Shown here in pieces: positions 1-9,690 of a stretch of 64,000 nt of DNA. The stretch comes from Meconema thalassinum (Eukaryota > Arthropoda > Insecta > Orthoptera > Tettigoniidae). The stretch covers positions 133,700,533 through 133,764,532 of the forward strand of contig OX336393.1 of the NCBI GenBank assembly GCA_946902985.2. Direction: 5' to 3'. A program made the translations under genes and the position numbers. Each line of letters starts with the position of its first letter. Positions within the stretch are counted from its first letter, which is position 1. Under the pieces are notes generated by a model that was given only the letters and a program-made list of their open reading frames with translations, searched no databases and had not been told where the DNA came from.

Positions 1-1200
1 TGCGGAGTGTCTAATAACCTAGCTCACGTTCAAACACCATAATTAAGAAGGAGATTCACTACAAACGTTAGGAATCACCGACATAGATCTAAGATGCATC
101 TGTAACATTTCAGAAATGTTACGCGATCCATGTTTTCGAGTCTTCCTCGTGTTAGAAGCAAAAGTACAAAGGTGCAACAGGATAAAATATACTACAGGCA
201 CTACCTACGCAGGGCCTTGGTGTCCACCCCCCCTCCCGCACCTAATAAAATCTAAGCGTCTGGAGCGATTTCAATGAAATTCGGTAAGGTCATAGTACTG
301 TTTCGGCCGACCCCGATCGTGCCCTTCAAATTTTATTATGTTTCACCAATCCAACATGGTGGCTGTGCGAAATATCTGACTGGCATTCTATACCTCTGAA
401 ACTGTTACCGATATCACCCTGAAATGTTGTACGGTGATAAAAGGCACTGCTAGAAGTTCACTTAAGTGACTTTCAAAAACCTGTTCACTACAAAACGAAC
501 ATGACGGCCAAGCGAAGTTGAACATTTAAATAGACTTTTCTGGCGATTTAACCATCCGAACGCAGTGAAACTTGGTACGGCAATTGTTTATATACATTGT
601 AATGCACTGACATCTAATTTTGTTAAGTTTATACATAAACTCAAGATGGCGGCTGTGCAAAATTTTAAAATTATTATTTTTATTTCTTGTGTCCCAATTA
701 TGCGATAGAAGTCAACGTTTGAATAATGAACCTACGCAATAATAGTCATCTAATAGTACATAACTCTATGGCCTACGTATAATACAATCCGACATGGCGA
801 GTATCCGAAATATTTAGACAGTTCACAAAATCTATGACAGCAGTCAAACTGAAATTTTTGCATGTTGATAGAGTCTATAAACATAAGTTCACCTTTGGAA
901 CTTTCAATAACCTGGGGAGCACAAATCCAACCTGGCGGTGACGCGAAATTTGAATATTTAAATGGACGTTTCTCGCGATTTAATCATCCGAGCACAGTGA
1001 AACTTGGTACGGTATATGCTTATACAAATTTTAATCCACTGGTATATAATTTATTTCAAATGTTTTCAGAACCACAAGATGGTGGCTGTGCGAAATTTTA
1101 AAATCTGGTGTCCTAATCAAGCGATTGAAGTTTGATTAATACACCTACACAATAATCTTCATGTAATAGAACATAACTCTAAGGCCTACACATATAAAAA
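1..1200. repeat. Diverged tandem repeat, period about 431 bp
   Basis: Three degenerate units are visible. The phrase GTGAAACTTGGTACGG occurs near 570 and again near 1001, and the sequence around 346 (aatccaacatggtggctgtg) matches that near 785 at nearly the same spacing. Units run roughly to 480, 480-910 and 911-1200. An open frame at 862-1101 lies entirely inside a unit and has no recognisable domain, so I do not call it a gene. The phrase CTGAAATTTTTGCATGTTG at 849-867 also occurs, with one T fewer, in every A module of the large array after 16588. Confidence 0.7.
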
Positions 1201-1433
1201 TCGGTTACCACAGGAACGAAATGTAGTGTTGCCAGAATTAATGTTACTTGAATAAGTCTCTCAAAAAATCCCTTAATACCGTAACTTGGACTAATATTCG
1301 GATATCGGTTATGGTAGCAAAAACAAAGTAGCGCCCACTGGGAAGGACGTTAAATAAAATATTCGCTCGTAAAAAAGAGCACCTTAATCGTGCAATGCGT
1401 ATTAATAACGTTATTCAGATATCGGTTTATATC
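1201..1433. other. Unassigned AT-rich spacer
   Basis: No coding signal, terminal repeat or tandem structure was recognised here. Confidence 0.5.
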
Positions 1434-2000
1434 AGTGGCTTAAAGGACATATAAATCACTGAAGTTCACAGTTCTGACTTCAGTGGAGATTCACTGAAAA
1501 TTACAGTGAATATCCGCTGACCTTTCCAGCAGTGAAAATCCACTGAAGTTTTCAGTGAAAGTTTACTCGCCTTTCCCAGGATTATTTATCCGATTTTCCA
1601 GTAAACTAACGATAATAGTAATAAATAACCATTTTAACGAGATGTACAAGCCTTAATAATCAACTTGGTTAAGTATAAGACTGGGAAAGAAATAAAAGTA
1701 TATCACGTTGCCCCAGGCAGGGTTTGAACTTTGATCTGTGGGTAGATTCGTGGAATCGAACTGGAAAGCAGGCCATATTGTTTCCATTGAGCTAATGTTG
1801 ATAACTCAGTGAAGGCTATGGCAATAAGCACACATGATGTTCAGTGCACCATAAAATATCACTGATAGTCTCACAGAATGTTTCACTTTAGGATCAGCGA
1901 GTAACGCAATGATGTCTAAGTGACCGACCCAAGACCAGTGAACTCCTGTGTATTTCCACCGTAGGTCAGTTCAAAAGCATTTCACTGAAGATTTCAGAAA
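1434..2000. repeat. CACTGA/TCAGTG-rich unclassified element
   Basis: The motif CACTGA and its complement TCAGTG recur many times in both orientations, densely at 1434-1560 and again at 1808-2000 (for example TTCACTGAA near 1980). Short palindromes such as TTCACTGAA dominate both ends, as in a foldback-like or MITE-like element. Clean terminal repeats and a target duplication could not be defined. Its right end coincides with the place where LINE homology on the minus strand stops, so it may have interrupted or truncated the LINE. Confidence 0.35.
1700..1815 (-). mobile_element. tRNA-like SINE head (degenerate)
   Basis: On the minus strand TTAGCTCAATGG (1795 to 1784) fits a pol III A box, and AGTTCGATTCC (1762 to 1752) fits a B box with one mismatch. 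The gap between the boxes is about 21 nt. A true tRNA has about 32, so this is a tRNA-derived retroposon head or a decayed tRNA rather than a functional tRNA gene. No cloverleaf closes. The tail is not defined. Confidence 0.4.
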
Positions 2001-2840
2001 AAAAATCTCTGAAACATGTTGGATTGACTTGGGATCCAGATTTTTCCTGGAGCTCGTTTATGACAGTCAGCATACGGTCTTCATCGTTTTCGTCTGTGAG
2101 AACAATACATACATCATCGGCATATGCTCGTACAACCACTTTCTTCTCAATGATCGTCCTCCTCCGGAGGAAGGGTTCCTGTGCTATGATGAATAAGATC
2201 ATAGAAAGTGGGCATCCTTGACTAACAGATTTACGGATGAGTATATTCGATGTGAGATGTCCATTAATGATTACTCTAGATTGTGCTGTTCTGTACAGTC
2301 CTGTAATGCATTTAATCAACCCAATAGGAAACCTGAAGGTTTGCATTGCAGACCATAGAAATGAATGGTTTTTTTTTTCTATCAAAGGCCTTTTGAAAAT
2401 CGAGACTGACAAGTGTCGTAGGAGGAAGATTAGGTGAAGTTTTCTCATTTACAATAATAATATTGCCTAACACCAACAAGTTCGAGATGATAATTTTTCC
2501 TGGAGTCGCACAGGATTGCCACTGTCCTATAATTGGTAGCAGTTGTGGTTTGATTCGGGATGCTATTATTTTTCTAAAGATTTTGCAATCTGTATTGAGA
2601 AGTGTGATAGGTTTGAAATCCTCCATTCCAAGTGGTCTTCTGATCTTCGGAATTAAAATAATAATTCCAGCAGTAAATTCTTCAGTTATGATTTGTGGGT
2701 TTCCCCTAATCTCCTGGTAAATTTTAAGGAGATCTTCTCCTAGTATATTCCACATTAATTGATAAAATTCATATGGTATTCCATCAGGACCAGGAGAGCG
2801 GTGACGTTGAGTTTGGCGTAGTGCTGTGAAAATCTCCGCC
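1966..2840 (-). pseudogene. LINE reverse transcriptase fragment (L1/Tx1-like)
   Basis: This is the reverse transcriptase part of a non-LTR retrotransposon, which would copy element RNA into DNA at the insertion site. Reading from about 2840 down on the minus strand, the translation shows SPGPDGIPYEFY, then KPITLLNTDCKIFRKIIASR, then LVSLDFQKAFDR (catalytic Asp motif), then INGHLTSN, QGCPLS and finally RAYADD (the YADD catalytic pair). The order matches LINE reverse transcriptases of the L1/Tx1 type, an assignment made from motif wording only. The frame breaks at a ten-T run at 2369-2378, a likely homopolymer slip between AFDR and the FLW segment. Homology ends soon after ELQEKSGSQVNP (about 2025), so the thumb and 3' end are missing. 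It cannot encode a working enzyme. Confidence 0.85.
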
Positions 2841-3500
2841 GAGGTAAAGTAATACCACTTGCCAGCATAGATCCATCCTCTGCGGTCAGTCTGGATAGGT
2901 TTTGATGTATGCTCCCATCTGTTTGCTCACTATTTTGTAGGACGCCGGAGAAAAATGTTGTGAAATACTTTGCACCAATTTAAAGGAAATCATCCATTTT
3001 CGACTGAGTGCAACCATGCTCTTCCCGACGTTTAGTAATGGTCTTTCGCTGCCCTTTACGCCTTTCTGTTAAGATATGGAACAGTGATGAACGTTCTTCT
3101 TCTATGACTGAGGGAATCTTTGCTCGAATACATTCACTGTTTAAATAATTTACCTCAATATTTAAATTTGAATGCTTAACCTCTTTCATTTCGCCAAGGA
3201 CATCGTCGCCATTTGCTTGCTTTTGCTGAAGTTCAAATAATAGTCTACCTCATAATAGAAGTTTAAAGTACTTCTCCTCTCCCAGGCACGCTGTTTGGAA
3301 ATTTGCAGGAAAAACTTTTTTATAGAAGGTTTTACAACCTAGATCCACCAAGTGATATGATATGGATATTGCGACCTTTTACTGCGCAGCTTCATCCAAA
3401 GAGTTTCAAATTTGCTTTGCACATCTTGGTCGTGAAGGAGGGATGCATTTAGTTTCCAATTCCCGTGTCCATATATAGGTGGTCGTGACGTAGTTAAATA
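2841..3500 (-). pseudogene. LINE linker between endonuclease and RT
   Basis: This lies between the two recognisable LINE domains in the same orientation. The minus-strand stretch 3189-2980 reads ...FHILTERRKGQRKTITKRRE..., which resembles the basic linker before the RT domain in L1-type ORF2 proteins. The rest is broken by stops and frame changes. It is assigned by position more than by sequence. Confidence 0.55.
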
Positions 3501-4061
3501 TCAAAAATACAGTGCGTGATGGTCACTGAAAGATACTGGCACTACTGTGGGCCTATGCAGGCTATCTCTCATTCCTCGTGCTATATATGTCCTGTCTATT
3601 CTAGATGCTGATCCGGCACGATAGAAAGTAAATTGGACGTCTGTTCCATGTTTAAGTTCCCACACATCATGGAGGTTAAATCCGTCTACGAGACTTTTGA
3701 GGCTGCGGCAGTTGTTGAAAGCGCCGGTTTGATCTCGAGTGTTTAAAACACAGTTAAAATCGCCTGCTAATATGATAGTATTGATAGGGCCCTGGAGAAA
3801 GTATCTGATGTCAACTTCAAATAAATGTTCTCTTGCAAGACGACCTTGTGATCCAGAAGGAGCGTAGACTTTAACAATTTTTGTGTCCTCACATTGCAGA
3901 GTAATTATTCTACCACTCGCGTGTAACTCCACATCCGAAACAATTAACCCTGATCTGTAAACGAAAGCTGTGCCTCGGAGAGATGGGCCAATATTTGCTA
4001 TGTATTCGTACCCACTCAACCAGTCTAAGTTTGGATCATTTACTCCCTGAAGCAATAACAT
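3501..4061 (-). pseudogene. LINE APE-type endonuclease domain fragment
   Basis: This is the N-terminal endonuclease half of the same minus-strand LINE, which nicks target DNA to prime reverse transcription. The 186-codon open stretch contains VKVYAPSG, LAGDFNCVLN (the GDFN metal/catalytic motif), then TFYRAGSASRIDRTYIA (the SRIDR motif) and SFSDHHALYF (the SDH catalytic motif). These occur in the order and spacing of exonuclease-endonuclease-phosphatase family LINE endonucleases. The first catalytic block (an N residue and an E motif) should lie further upstream, beyond 4061, and was not recognised, so the domain is truncated or decayed. Relative order EN then RT on the minus strand supports one element. 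Confidence 0.85.
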
Positions 4062-5639
4062 GTCAATAACATAACTCCTGAAAAAAATCTTGAAGTAGAA
4101 AACGTGTCGTCAAACTTATGATGCCATTGATATGTAATGTGGCAAAACAACGGAAGCCACTCATATGCAAGAACAAAAGGATGACGATGACATGCATCAG
4201 TATGTTTGAGTGCATTTAAATGACGATGAGCAATTATTTGAGGGGATCATTGGAGTGATGTTAATTGGTGTGCACTTCCTGCGATTTACGGCGACTACGT
4301 GATGCGTTTCGTGTTTGTGTGTAATATGATTTAACTTCCTCCCTCGCAGTGTTTTTGTTGACAGTTTTCATGTGAAGAGCATGGGTCTCCTTAATGTTGG
4401 CGTTATCTGTGGCCATGGGTTTAGCTCCTGTTTGTGGATGTAGAGCACTTCCACTGACGTCCGTGACTTTTTTTTACTGAAACTGATTGCAGCATCAGAG
4501 GTGGATGTAAACTCTGCCCCCAATGTAGTAGATAGGGTTTCCTGAACTAAGTCTGTGCTTTGCGCGTGAAAGTAATTAGGAGCGAACGGTATCGCTAGCT
4601 GGAGGGTGCTTCGAATGTACTGAGACAGTTGGGAAGCCTATTACCTGTGAGTGTTCTCTTTCTTCTTGTATGGCATCCTGCAATTCCATGTCTTCCGACC
4701 ACGTAAATTGGGTTTTGGGTACGTCATTAGTGACAGGTTCGTTAAGGCTAAATTTCCCGACATTTTGGTAAGAAAATATTTCAACAGATGGCAGCACAAA
4801 CGAAGCTGAATCTTTTTCTTGAAAGGGAGCTCCGATCTGCGATCTGAAAACTGCTATGTACTCTGTCTAGTAGGAGAATTGAGATTAATTCATCGCTAAT
4901 TTTTTAATTTAAAAAACAGAAAAGTTGCCGTTTATATTTTAAATATCTCATTACAATTTTTAAAAAAGCGGGTAATACGAAAGGTGAGTTTTATTCACTG
5001 ATTCCAAAGCCGTATCGAAAACCTAAATCGTTTGAATAGAATCGTCGGGATCACTTGGGGAAATTTGTGAATAAGAGTGTAAATGTACTTGGAACAAAAG
5101 GCGTGGTAGCATATAGTAGAACAAGGACGGTGAGAACGGACGGGGGGAGGGGAGGGGAACGAAAGTTAAGTGAGAGAGCGATGACCTTATCAGACGGTAT
5201 GGATTCCTCGGCATCTAGTCCGATGTTGTGATTGACTGTGACTGTGATGGCTAGTTCTGAATTATTGTCCAGTTCTGGATATTTCTGAGTGATCCTTTGG
5301 TATCTTGCCAGTTTGTAATTATTACTTCTAGTTTTCTTTGTTGTTTTTCCTGCTTTTAGTTCATTGATCCCTTTAATTACTTTTTAGTTAATTTATTTTA
5401 CCTGCAACAGTATTATTTTTAGTGTTCGTTAGGTGTTCTATTTTCGGCACTTTATTTTTGGGACAGTACCTCTGGTAGAAGAGATAGGCCTACATGTACG
5501 ATGTACATATAGGTACGACTGATGGAGAGCATTACGGTCATCAAGTGCAGTTAGTTTTACATTTAAGGTGAAAAATGGAGCCACCACCAAAACCGATTCA
5601 AGGCAGGACAGGCATGCAAAACGAAATGTATTATCAATT
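4062..5639. other. Unassigned region, possibly LINE 5' part
   Basis: No confident feature. The minus strand has a 73-codon open stretch at 4797-4576, rich in acidic residues (EDMELQDAIQEEREHSQ), where a LINE ORF1 would lie. No RRM or zinc-knuckle motif is visible, so this is only positional. From 5220 to 5560 the sequence is T-rich without coding signal. Confidence 0.3.
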
Positions 5640-6268
5640 TAAATTAGCGTCGAGAAATTAAATTGTTCAAAGGAATAAAATTTCACTCCTGGCGCGAAAT
5701 AAAATTATTAACAGAAATTTAATTTCGCTGCAGGGGCGAAATAAAATTCATTAGTCTTTTAATTTCGCTTCCGGCGTGAAATAAAATGCATCACTGACTT
5801 TAAATTTCACTCCCGGTGCGAAATAAAATTCGTACCAGACTTTAAATTTCGCTCCCAGCGTGAAATAAAATCCGTTACAGACTCTTCATCTCGTTCCCGG
5901 CTAGAAATATAATTCTTTTAATTTTGCTCCTGGCGTGAAATAAAATTCATTATAAGACTTTCATTTCGCTCCTGGCGTGAAATAAAAACCGTTAGTCTTT
6001 TAAATTCGCTTCCGGCGCGAAATAAAAAAAAAACATTACAGAGAATTTCACTCCGGGCACGAAATAGAATTCGTTACAGACTTTCAATTTCACTCCCGGC
6101 TCGAAATAAAATTCCTTACAGACTTTTAATTTTGCTCCTGGTGTGAAATGAAATTCGTTATAAGACTTTTGATTTCACTCCTGGCACGAAATGAAAACCG
6201 TTACAGTCTCTTAATTTTGCTCCCGGCGCGAAATAACATTTTTAACGACTGTTAATTTTGCTCCTGGT
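5640..6268. repeat. Hairpin minisatellite, unit about 42-50 bp
   Basis: About 13 degenerate tandem units carry the core AATTTCGCTCCCGGCGCGAA followed by ATAAAATTCGTTACAGACTTT-like spacers. Every core has TTTCGC and GCGAAA facing each other across a C/G-rich loop, so each unit can fold into a small hairpin. Units vary by substitution (TTTCAC, TTTTGC) and by spacer length. No coding potential. Confidence 0.85.
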
Positions 6269-6280
6269 ATGACAAAAATT

Positions 6281-6520
6281 GCTGGCCCCATGGTGTTGGG
6301 GTAGCGTGCCTGCCTCTCACCTGGAGGCCCCAGGTTCGCTTCCCGGCTCCATTAGTGATTTTAGAAACGGACGTGTGGGTTGGAATGCGGTGCACGAAAA
6401 CCAAGATTAACGGCCGGGGAAACCCGATGCGCTGACCAATATCTGCAGACCTAATGGCTGGGCAGCGGTCGCTTGGTAGGCCTAGGCCCTTCATGGGCTG
6501 TAGTGCCACGGTTTATTTTA
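6281..6520 (+). mobile_element. tRNA-derived SINE with target-site duplication
   Basis: The head at 6283-6350 resembles a Glu/Gly-type tRNA. It contains TGGTGTTGGGGTAGCG around the A box, CTCTCACC at the anticodon-loop position, and AGGTTCGCTTCC as a near-consensus B box. The body holds AACGGCCGGGG, GCAGCGGTCGCTTGGTAGGC and CTGTAGTGCCACGG. Copies with this kind of body are common in some insect genomes, by recollection and not by a search. The flanks are ATGACAAAAATT (6269-6280) and ATGACACAAAATT (6521-6533), an almost perfect 12-13 bp target-site duplication. The insertion splits the minisatellite, so it is younger than that array. Confidence 0.85.
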
Positions 6521-6533
6521 ATGACACAAAATT

Positions 6534-6830
6534 CCCAAACAGCATCTAGTTTCACCCCCGGCGTGAATTTAAAATGCATGGAACATTTCATTTCATGTCT
6601 GAAATTAAATCTGGTCTAACATGCGAAACAAAATGGCAGTGGACGCGTTAACATTTTAATTTCGCCGTGTGCGCGATATTCGGGTGCGAAATGATATTGA
6701 TTGTCAGCGCGAAAATTAAAATGGAAGCAAAATTTAATTCAAAGCAAAATAACATAGTGAAATACGACGCAAAACTAATTGCAGTGCGAAACGAAATACT
6801 GTACGTGGCACAGGGATTTGATTTCGTGCC
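6534..6830. repeat. Decayed continuation of hairpin minisatellite
   Basis: Fragments such as GTTTCACCCCCGGCGTGAA near 6549 and GTGCGAAACGAAAT near 6784 continue the 5640-6268 pattern with irregular spacing. This is the same array on the far side of the SINE, more degraded. Confidence 0.6.
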
Positions 6831-7127
6831 ATGGTCAGTATAAATGCGCTGAGGGTAAGAAGGAAGCAGTAAGGAATGCCACGCCCTCCCCCCCCCCCCG
6901 AAATTTCCGGAGGTGAAAGAATAAAGAATGTAGAAATGAGAGGAATGACCCCTCACCCCTGTTGTTCGGGTAACCCCCCTCCGAAACAGAACTCCATATA
7001 CGCTGCTGGTACTACCACAGACGATTTACTGTTGTTTGTAACTCTTCAGTCATTCAACACTAATTTGCCCGACATAGTCCAGTCAAATTAGACCAAAAAT
7101 GATGCGTTTGCTGCATTAAATCATGTA
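6831..7127. other. Unassigned spacer with C-run
   Basis: It contains a C-run at about 6887-6898 and no recognisable element. It ends in the TA dinucleotide at 7126-7127 that flanks the Tc1 element. Confidence 0.5.
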
Positions 7128-7164
7128 CACACATCAAAAAAAAGTTTTGCATCACCTCGGTTCC
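7128..7164 (+). repeat. Left TIR of Tc1-like element
   Basis: 37 bp with an eight-A run. It pairs with 8558-8593 and would be the transposase binding end. Confidence 0.93.
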
Positions 7165-7372
7165 CAGATCTCCGGCATATAGACGTTGACTGTGTATATT
7201 GTATCCAAGATACAGTCCCTTGGACTGTTCATAGATGTCACTAAAACTGCTCAAAGATGTAAACAACCATGCATGAGCAGGGCCTATTAGACGGAGGGGG
7301 TACGACAGCCGATCAGTTCCAGTCATTCCACCAGGACGAAGGTACGCTGCTCATGTTGTCTGTAGTTCTACC

Positions 7373-8398
7373 ATGCCTAGAAGGTCAATACTGCAGTTCG
7401 ATCGCGTCCGCATTGTTACTTTGTGTCAAGAAGGGCTCTCAACAAGAGAAGTTTCCAGGCGTCTCAGAGTGAACCAAAGCGATGTTGTTCGGACATGGAG
7501 GAGGTACAGAGATACAGGAACTGTCGATGACAGGCCTCGCTCAGGCCGCCCAAGGGCTACTACTGTAGTGGATGACCGCTACTTACGGATTGCCGCTCGG
7601 AGGAACCCTGACAGCAATGCCACCATGTTGAATAATGCGTTTCGTTCAGCCACAGGACGTCGTGTTTCAACTCAAACTGTGCGCAATAGGCTGCATGATG
7701 CGCAACTTCACTCCCGACGTCCATGGCGAGGTCCAGCTTTGCAACCCCGACACCATGCAGCGCGGTACAGATGGGCCCAACAACATGCTGAATGGACCCC
7801 ACGGAATTGGCATCACGTTCTCTTCACCGATGAGTGTCGCATATGCCTTTAACCAGACAATCGTCGGAGACGTGTTTGGAGGCACCCTGGTCAGGCTGAA
7901 CGTCTTAGACACACTGTCCAGCGAGTGCAGCAAGGTGGTGGTTCCCTGATGTTTTGGGGTGGCATTATGTGGGGCCGACGTACGCCACTGGTGGTCATGG
8001 AAGGCTCCGAAACGGCTTTACGATACCTGAATGACATCCTCCGACCCATAGTGCAACCATATCGACAGAATATTGGAGAGGCATTTGTCTTCATGGACGA
8101 CAATTCTCGACCTCATCGTGCACATCTTGTGAATGCGTTCCTTCAAGATAACGACATCGCTCGACTACAGTGGCCAGCATGTTCGCCAGACATGAACCCT
8201 ATCGAACATGCCTGGGATATGTTGAAAAGGGCTGTTTATGGACGTCTTGACCCACCAACCACTCTGAGAGATTTACGCCGAATTGTCGTTGAGGAGTGGG
8301 ACAATTTGGACCAACAGTGTCTTGATGAACTTGTGGATAGTATGCCACGGCGAATACAGGCATGCATCAATGCAAGAGGACGTGCTACTGGGTATTAG
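7373..8398 (+). pseudogene. Tc1-like DD34E transposase, one nonsense codon
   Basis: This would be the transposase that binds the TIRs and cuts and pastes the element at TA sites. From ATG 7373 to TAG 8396 one frame of 341 codons is open except for a TAA at 7850-7852 (codon 160). Residues 10-60 form the paired-like helix-turn-helix region (GLSTREVSRRLRVNQSDVVR), followed by GRPR near residue 59. The catalytic triad is visible: D153 in LFTDE, D243 in FVFMDDNSRPH and E278 in SPDMNPIEHAWD. The spacing is DD34E, as in Tc1. Translation downstream of the stop continues in frame as PDNRRRRVW, so the break is a point change, plausibly CAA to TAA, rather than a frameshift. The length matches the roughly 340-residue family norm. 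Confidence 0.93.
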
Positions 8399-8557
8399 AG
8401 GTAGTGGTGTGTACTGCAATCTGGACCACAAATGCTGAAAGTCTAGCTGTATGATGGTACAACATGCAATGTGTGGGTCTCATGAGCCATAAAACGAGCT
8501 GAAATGTTGTTTGTGTTGATCTCTATTCCCTTTGTATTTAACGGTTCCGGAACTCTT

Positions 8558-8593
8558 GGAACCGAGGTGATGCAAAACTTTTTTTGATGTGTG
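8558..8593 (-). repeat. Right TIR of Tc1-like element
   Basis: Inverted partner of 7128-7164, with seven instead of eight A residues in the homopolymer. Confidence 0.93.
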
Positions 8594-8595
8594 TA

Positions 8596-8863
8596 GTTCC
8601 AAATGTTTCGGGAATGTGTAGGTAGAGGTTCCCAGAACAACACTTAATAAAGTCCCGTCAAGTTCAGGTGCCGCGGGGGGCAGAGGAGGCTCAAAGCCCC
8701 CCTTTTTTAGATTTTGGCGCATAACTTTAAAACGGTTTATCGCAGAGAATTTGTATACCATTTAAACGCAAAGGAAATTAAATGCCCTACAATATGGTGT
8801 AATCATTTGAATCTTTATGTGTTACTGTCTCCGAGATATGAGCTAGTGAACATGGAACATTTG
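8596..8863. other. Unclassified repeat-like flank
   Basis: There is no gene. From about 8710 the text contains AAAACGGTTTATCGCAGAG and CTCCGAGATATGAGC, which resemble the ACGGTTT and GGAGATAT phrases of the large array. It joins directly to the left inverted-repeat arm. Confidence 0.4.
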
Positions 8864-9180
8864 AAGAAAAATATGCAGCGCCTCACGTTTCTCGTCCAAT
8901 TTGCCCTTTCAATCCGTTTGCATTCCATTTTACAGGAAAATCGTAGGGAAGGAAGTTGTAGACCATTAAATTTCCTTCAAGAATATACATACGTATGCTA
9001 ATTTTTCTTCGATCTGTCGATCGTTGAAGCGTTTTGACGTATGGCGGTCGGTTTCGAGATTTTGCTAGTGAACTGCTCATTATTTTATTTCCGTTTTCAA
9101 CGGCTTTAACACTCTGTATTAAGATATTTATTGATTATGCAAACATAAATTGTATTTATTACCCATATAACTAATATATA
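8864..9180 (+). repeat. Left arm of a 318 bp inverted repeat pair
   Basis: The sequence from GAAGAAAAATATGCAGCGCC to ATAACTAATATATA is the reverse complement, with scattered substitutions, of 16266-16583. Landmarks shared by both arms include TTTGCCTTCCATTTTAC-like, GAGATTTTGCTAGT, CTGCTCATTATTTTA and CAACGGCTTTAAC. The open stretches here are not conserved as protein. Confidence 0.88.
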
Positions 9181-9690
9181 ATACTAGCTGAAGTACCCGT
9201 GCTTCGCTACGCGTCATAAATAAATTAAAATGTGAAGGTGACAGTTAAAACAGGGGATAGGCGAGGTGCTGCGCAGAGGCAGATTAAGGATGGAATATTT
9301 TGTCCAACTACACCGCTCGGCGTTGACCGTGTTTTATAGCATAAATTTAGGTTTTACTCGCTAACAGTTGGAGATACCTTTCGGATAGAAAATGTAATTT
9401 TAAACCTCGTATATGCCATCAAAAGTATCCTATTTCTTAGCGTTCTCTTTTTATTTGAAATGAAAATATGAAAGTTTGAAACCAAAGGGTGTAGTGACGT
9501 CACTAAAATGGTAGCCATCTTTAAATAGTGCAAAGTATTTAAATCAAAAGTAACCTATATGTTAACAATGTAAATCAGCTACTTCCATGTAAAATTCATG
9601 TAAATCGGGCCAGTGGTACTTGCGTGATTGAGTAATACACAGACACACACCATCTCATTTTTAGCCTCGCTTCGCTCGCGTCATAGTCGT
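9181..9690. repeat. Arthropod 'acccgtgcttcgctacg' repeat start
   Basis: It begins ACTAGCTGAAGTACCCGTGC and TTCGCTACGCGTCATAAAT. This wording is, as I recall, common at the start of dispersed repeats in arthropods whose far ends carry catacata microsatellites (compare 13280-13417 here). It leads into the 645 bp array. The class of element is not settled by the sequence. Confidence 0.5.

Larger units (their letters stand above)
7128..8593 (+). mobile_element. Tc1-like DNA transposon, nearly intact
   Basis: A 1,466 bp element is bounded by TA on both sides (7126-7127 and 8594-8595), the usual Tc1/mariner target duplication. Terminal inverted repeats of 37 and 36 bp (7128-7164 and 8558-8593) match except for one A in an A-run. 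They begin CACACATC and end in TCACCTCGGTTCC. Length, TA target and a single transposase gene in the centre all fit the family. The near-identical TIRs suggest a fairly recent insertion. Confidence 0.95.

Noticed and set aside
5640..6268. CRISPR array
   Set aside because: Units are degenerate, spacers are short and repetitive, and the context is eukaryotic. It is a minisatellite.
6281..6350. Functional tRNA gene
   Set aside because: The A and B box-like sequences are part of a 240 bp SINE with a target duplication, and the acceptor stem does not close.
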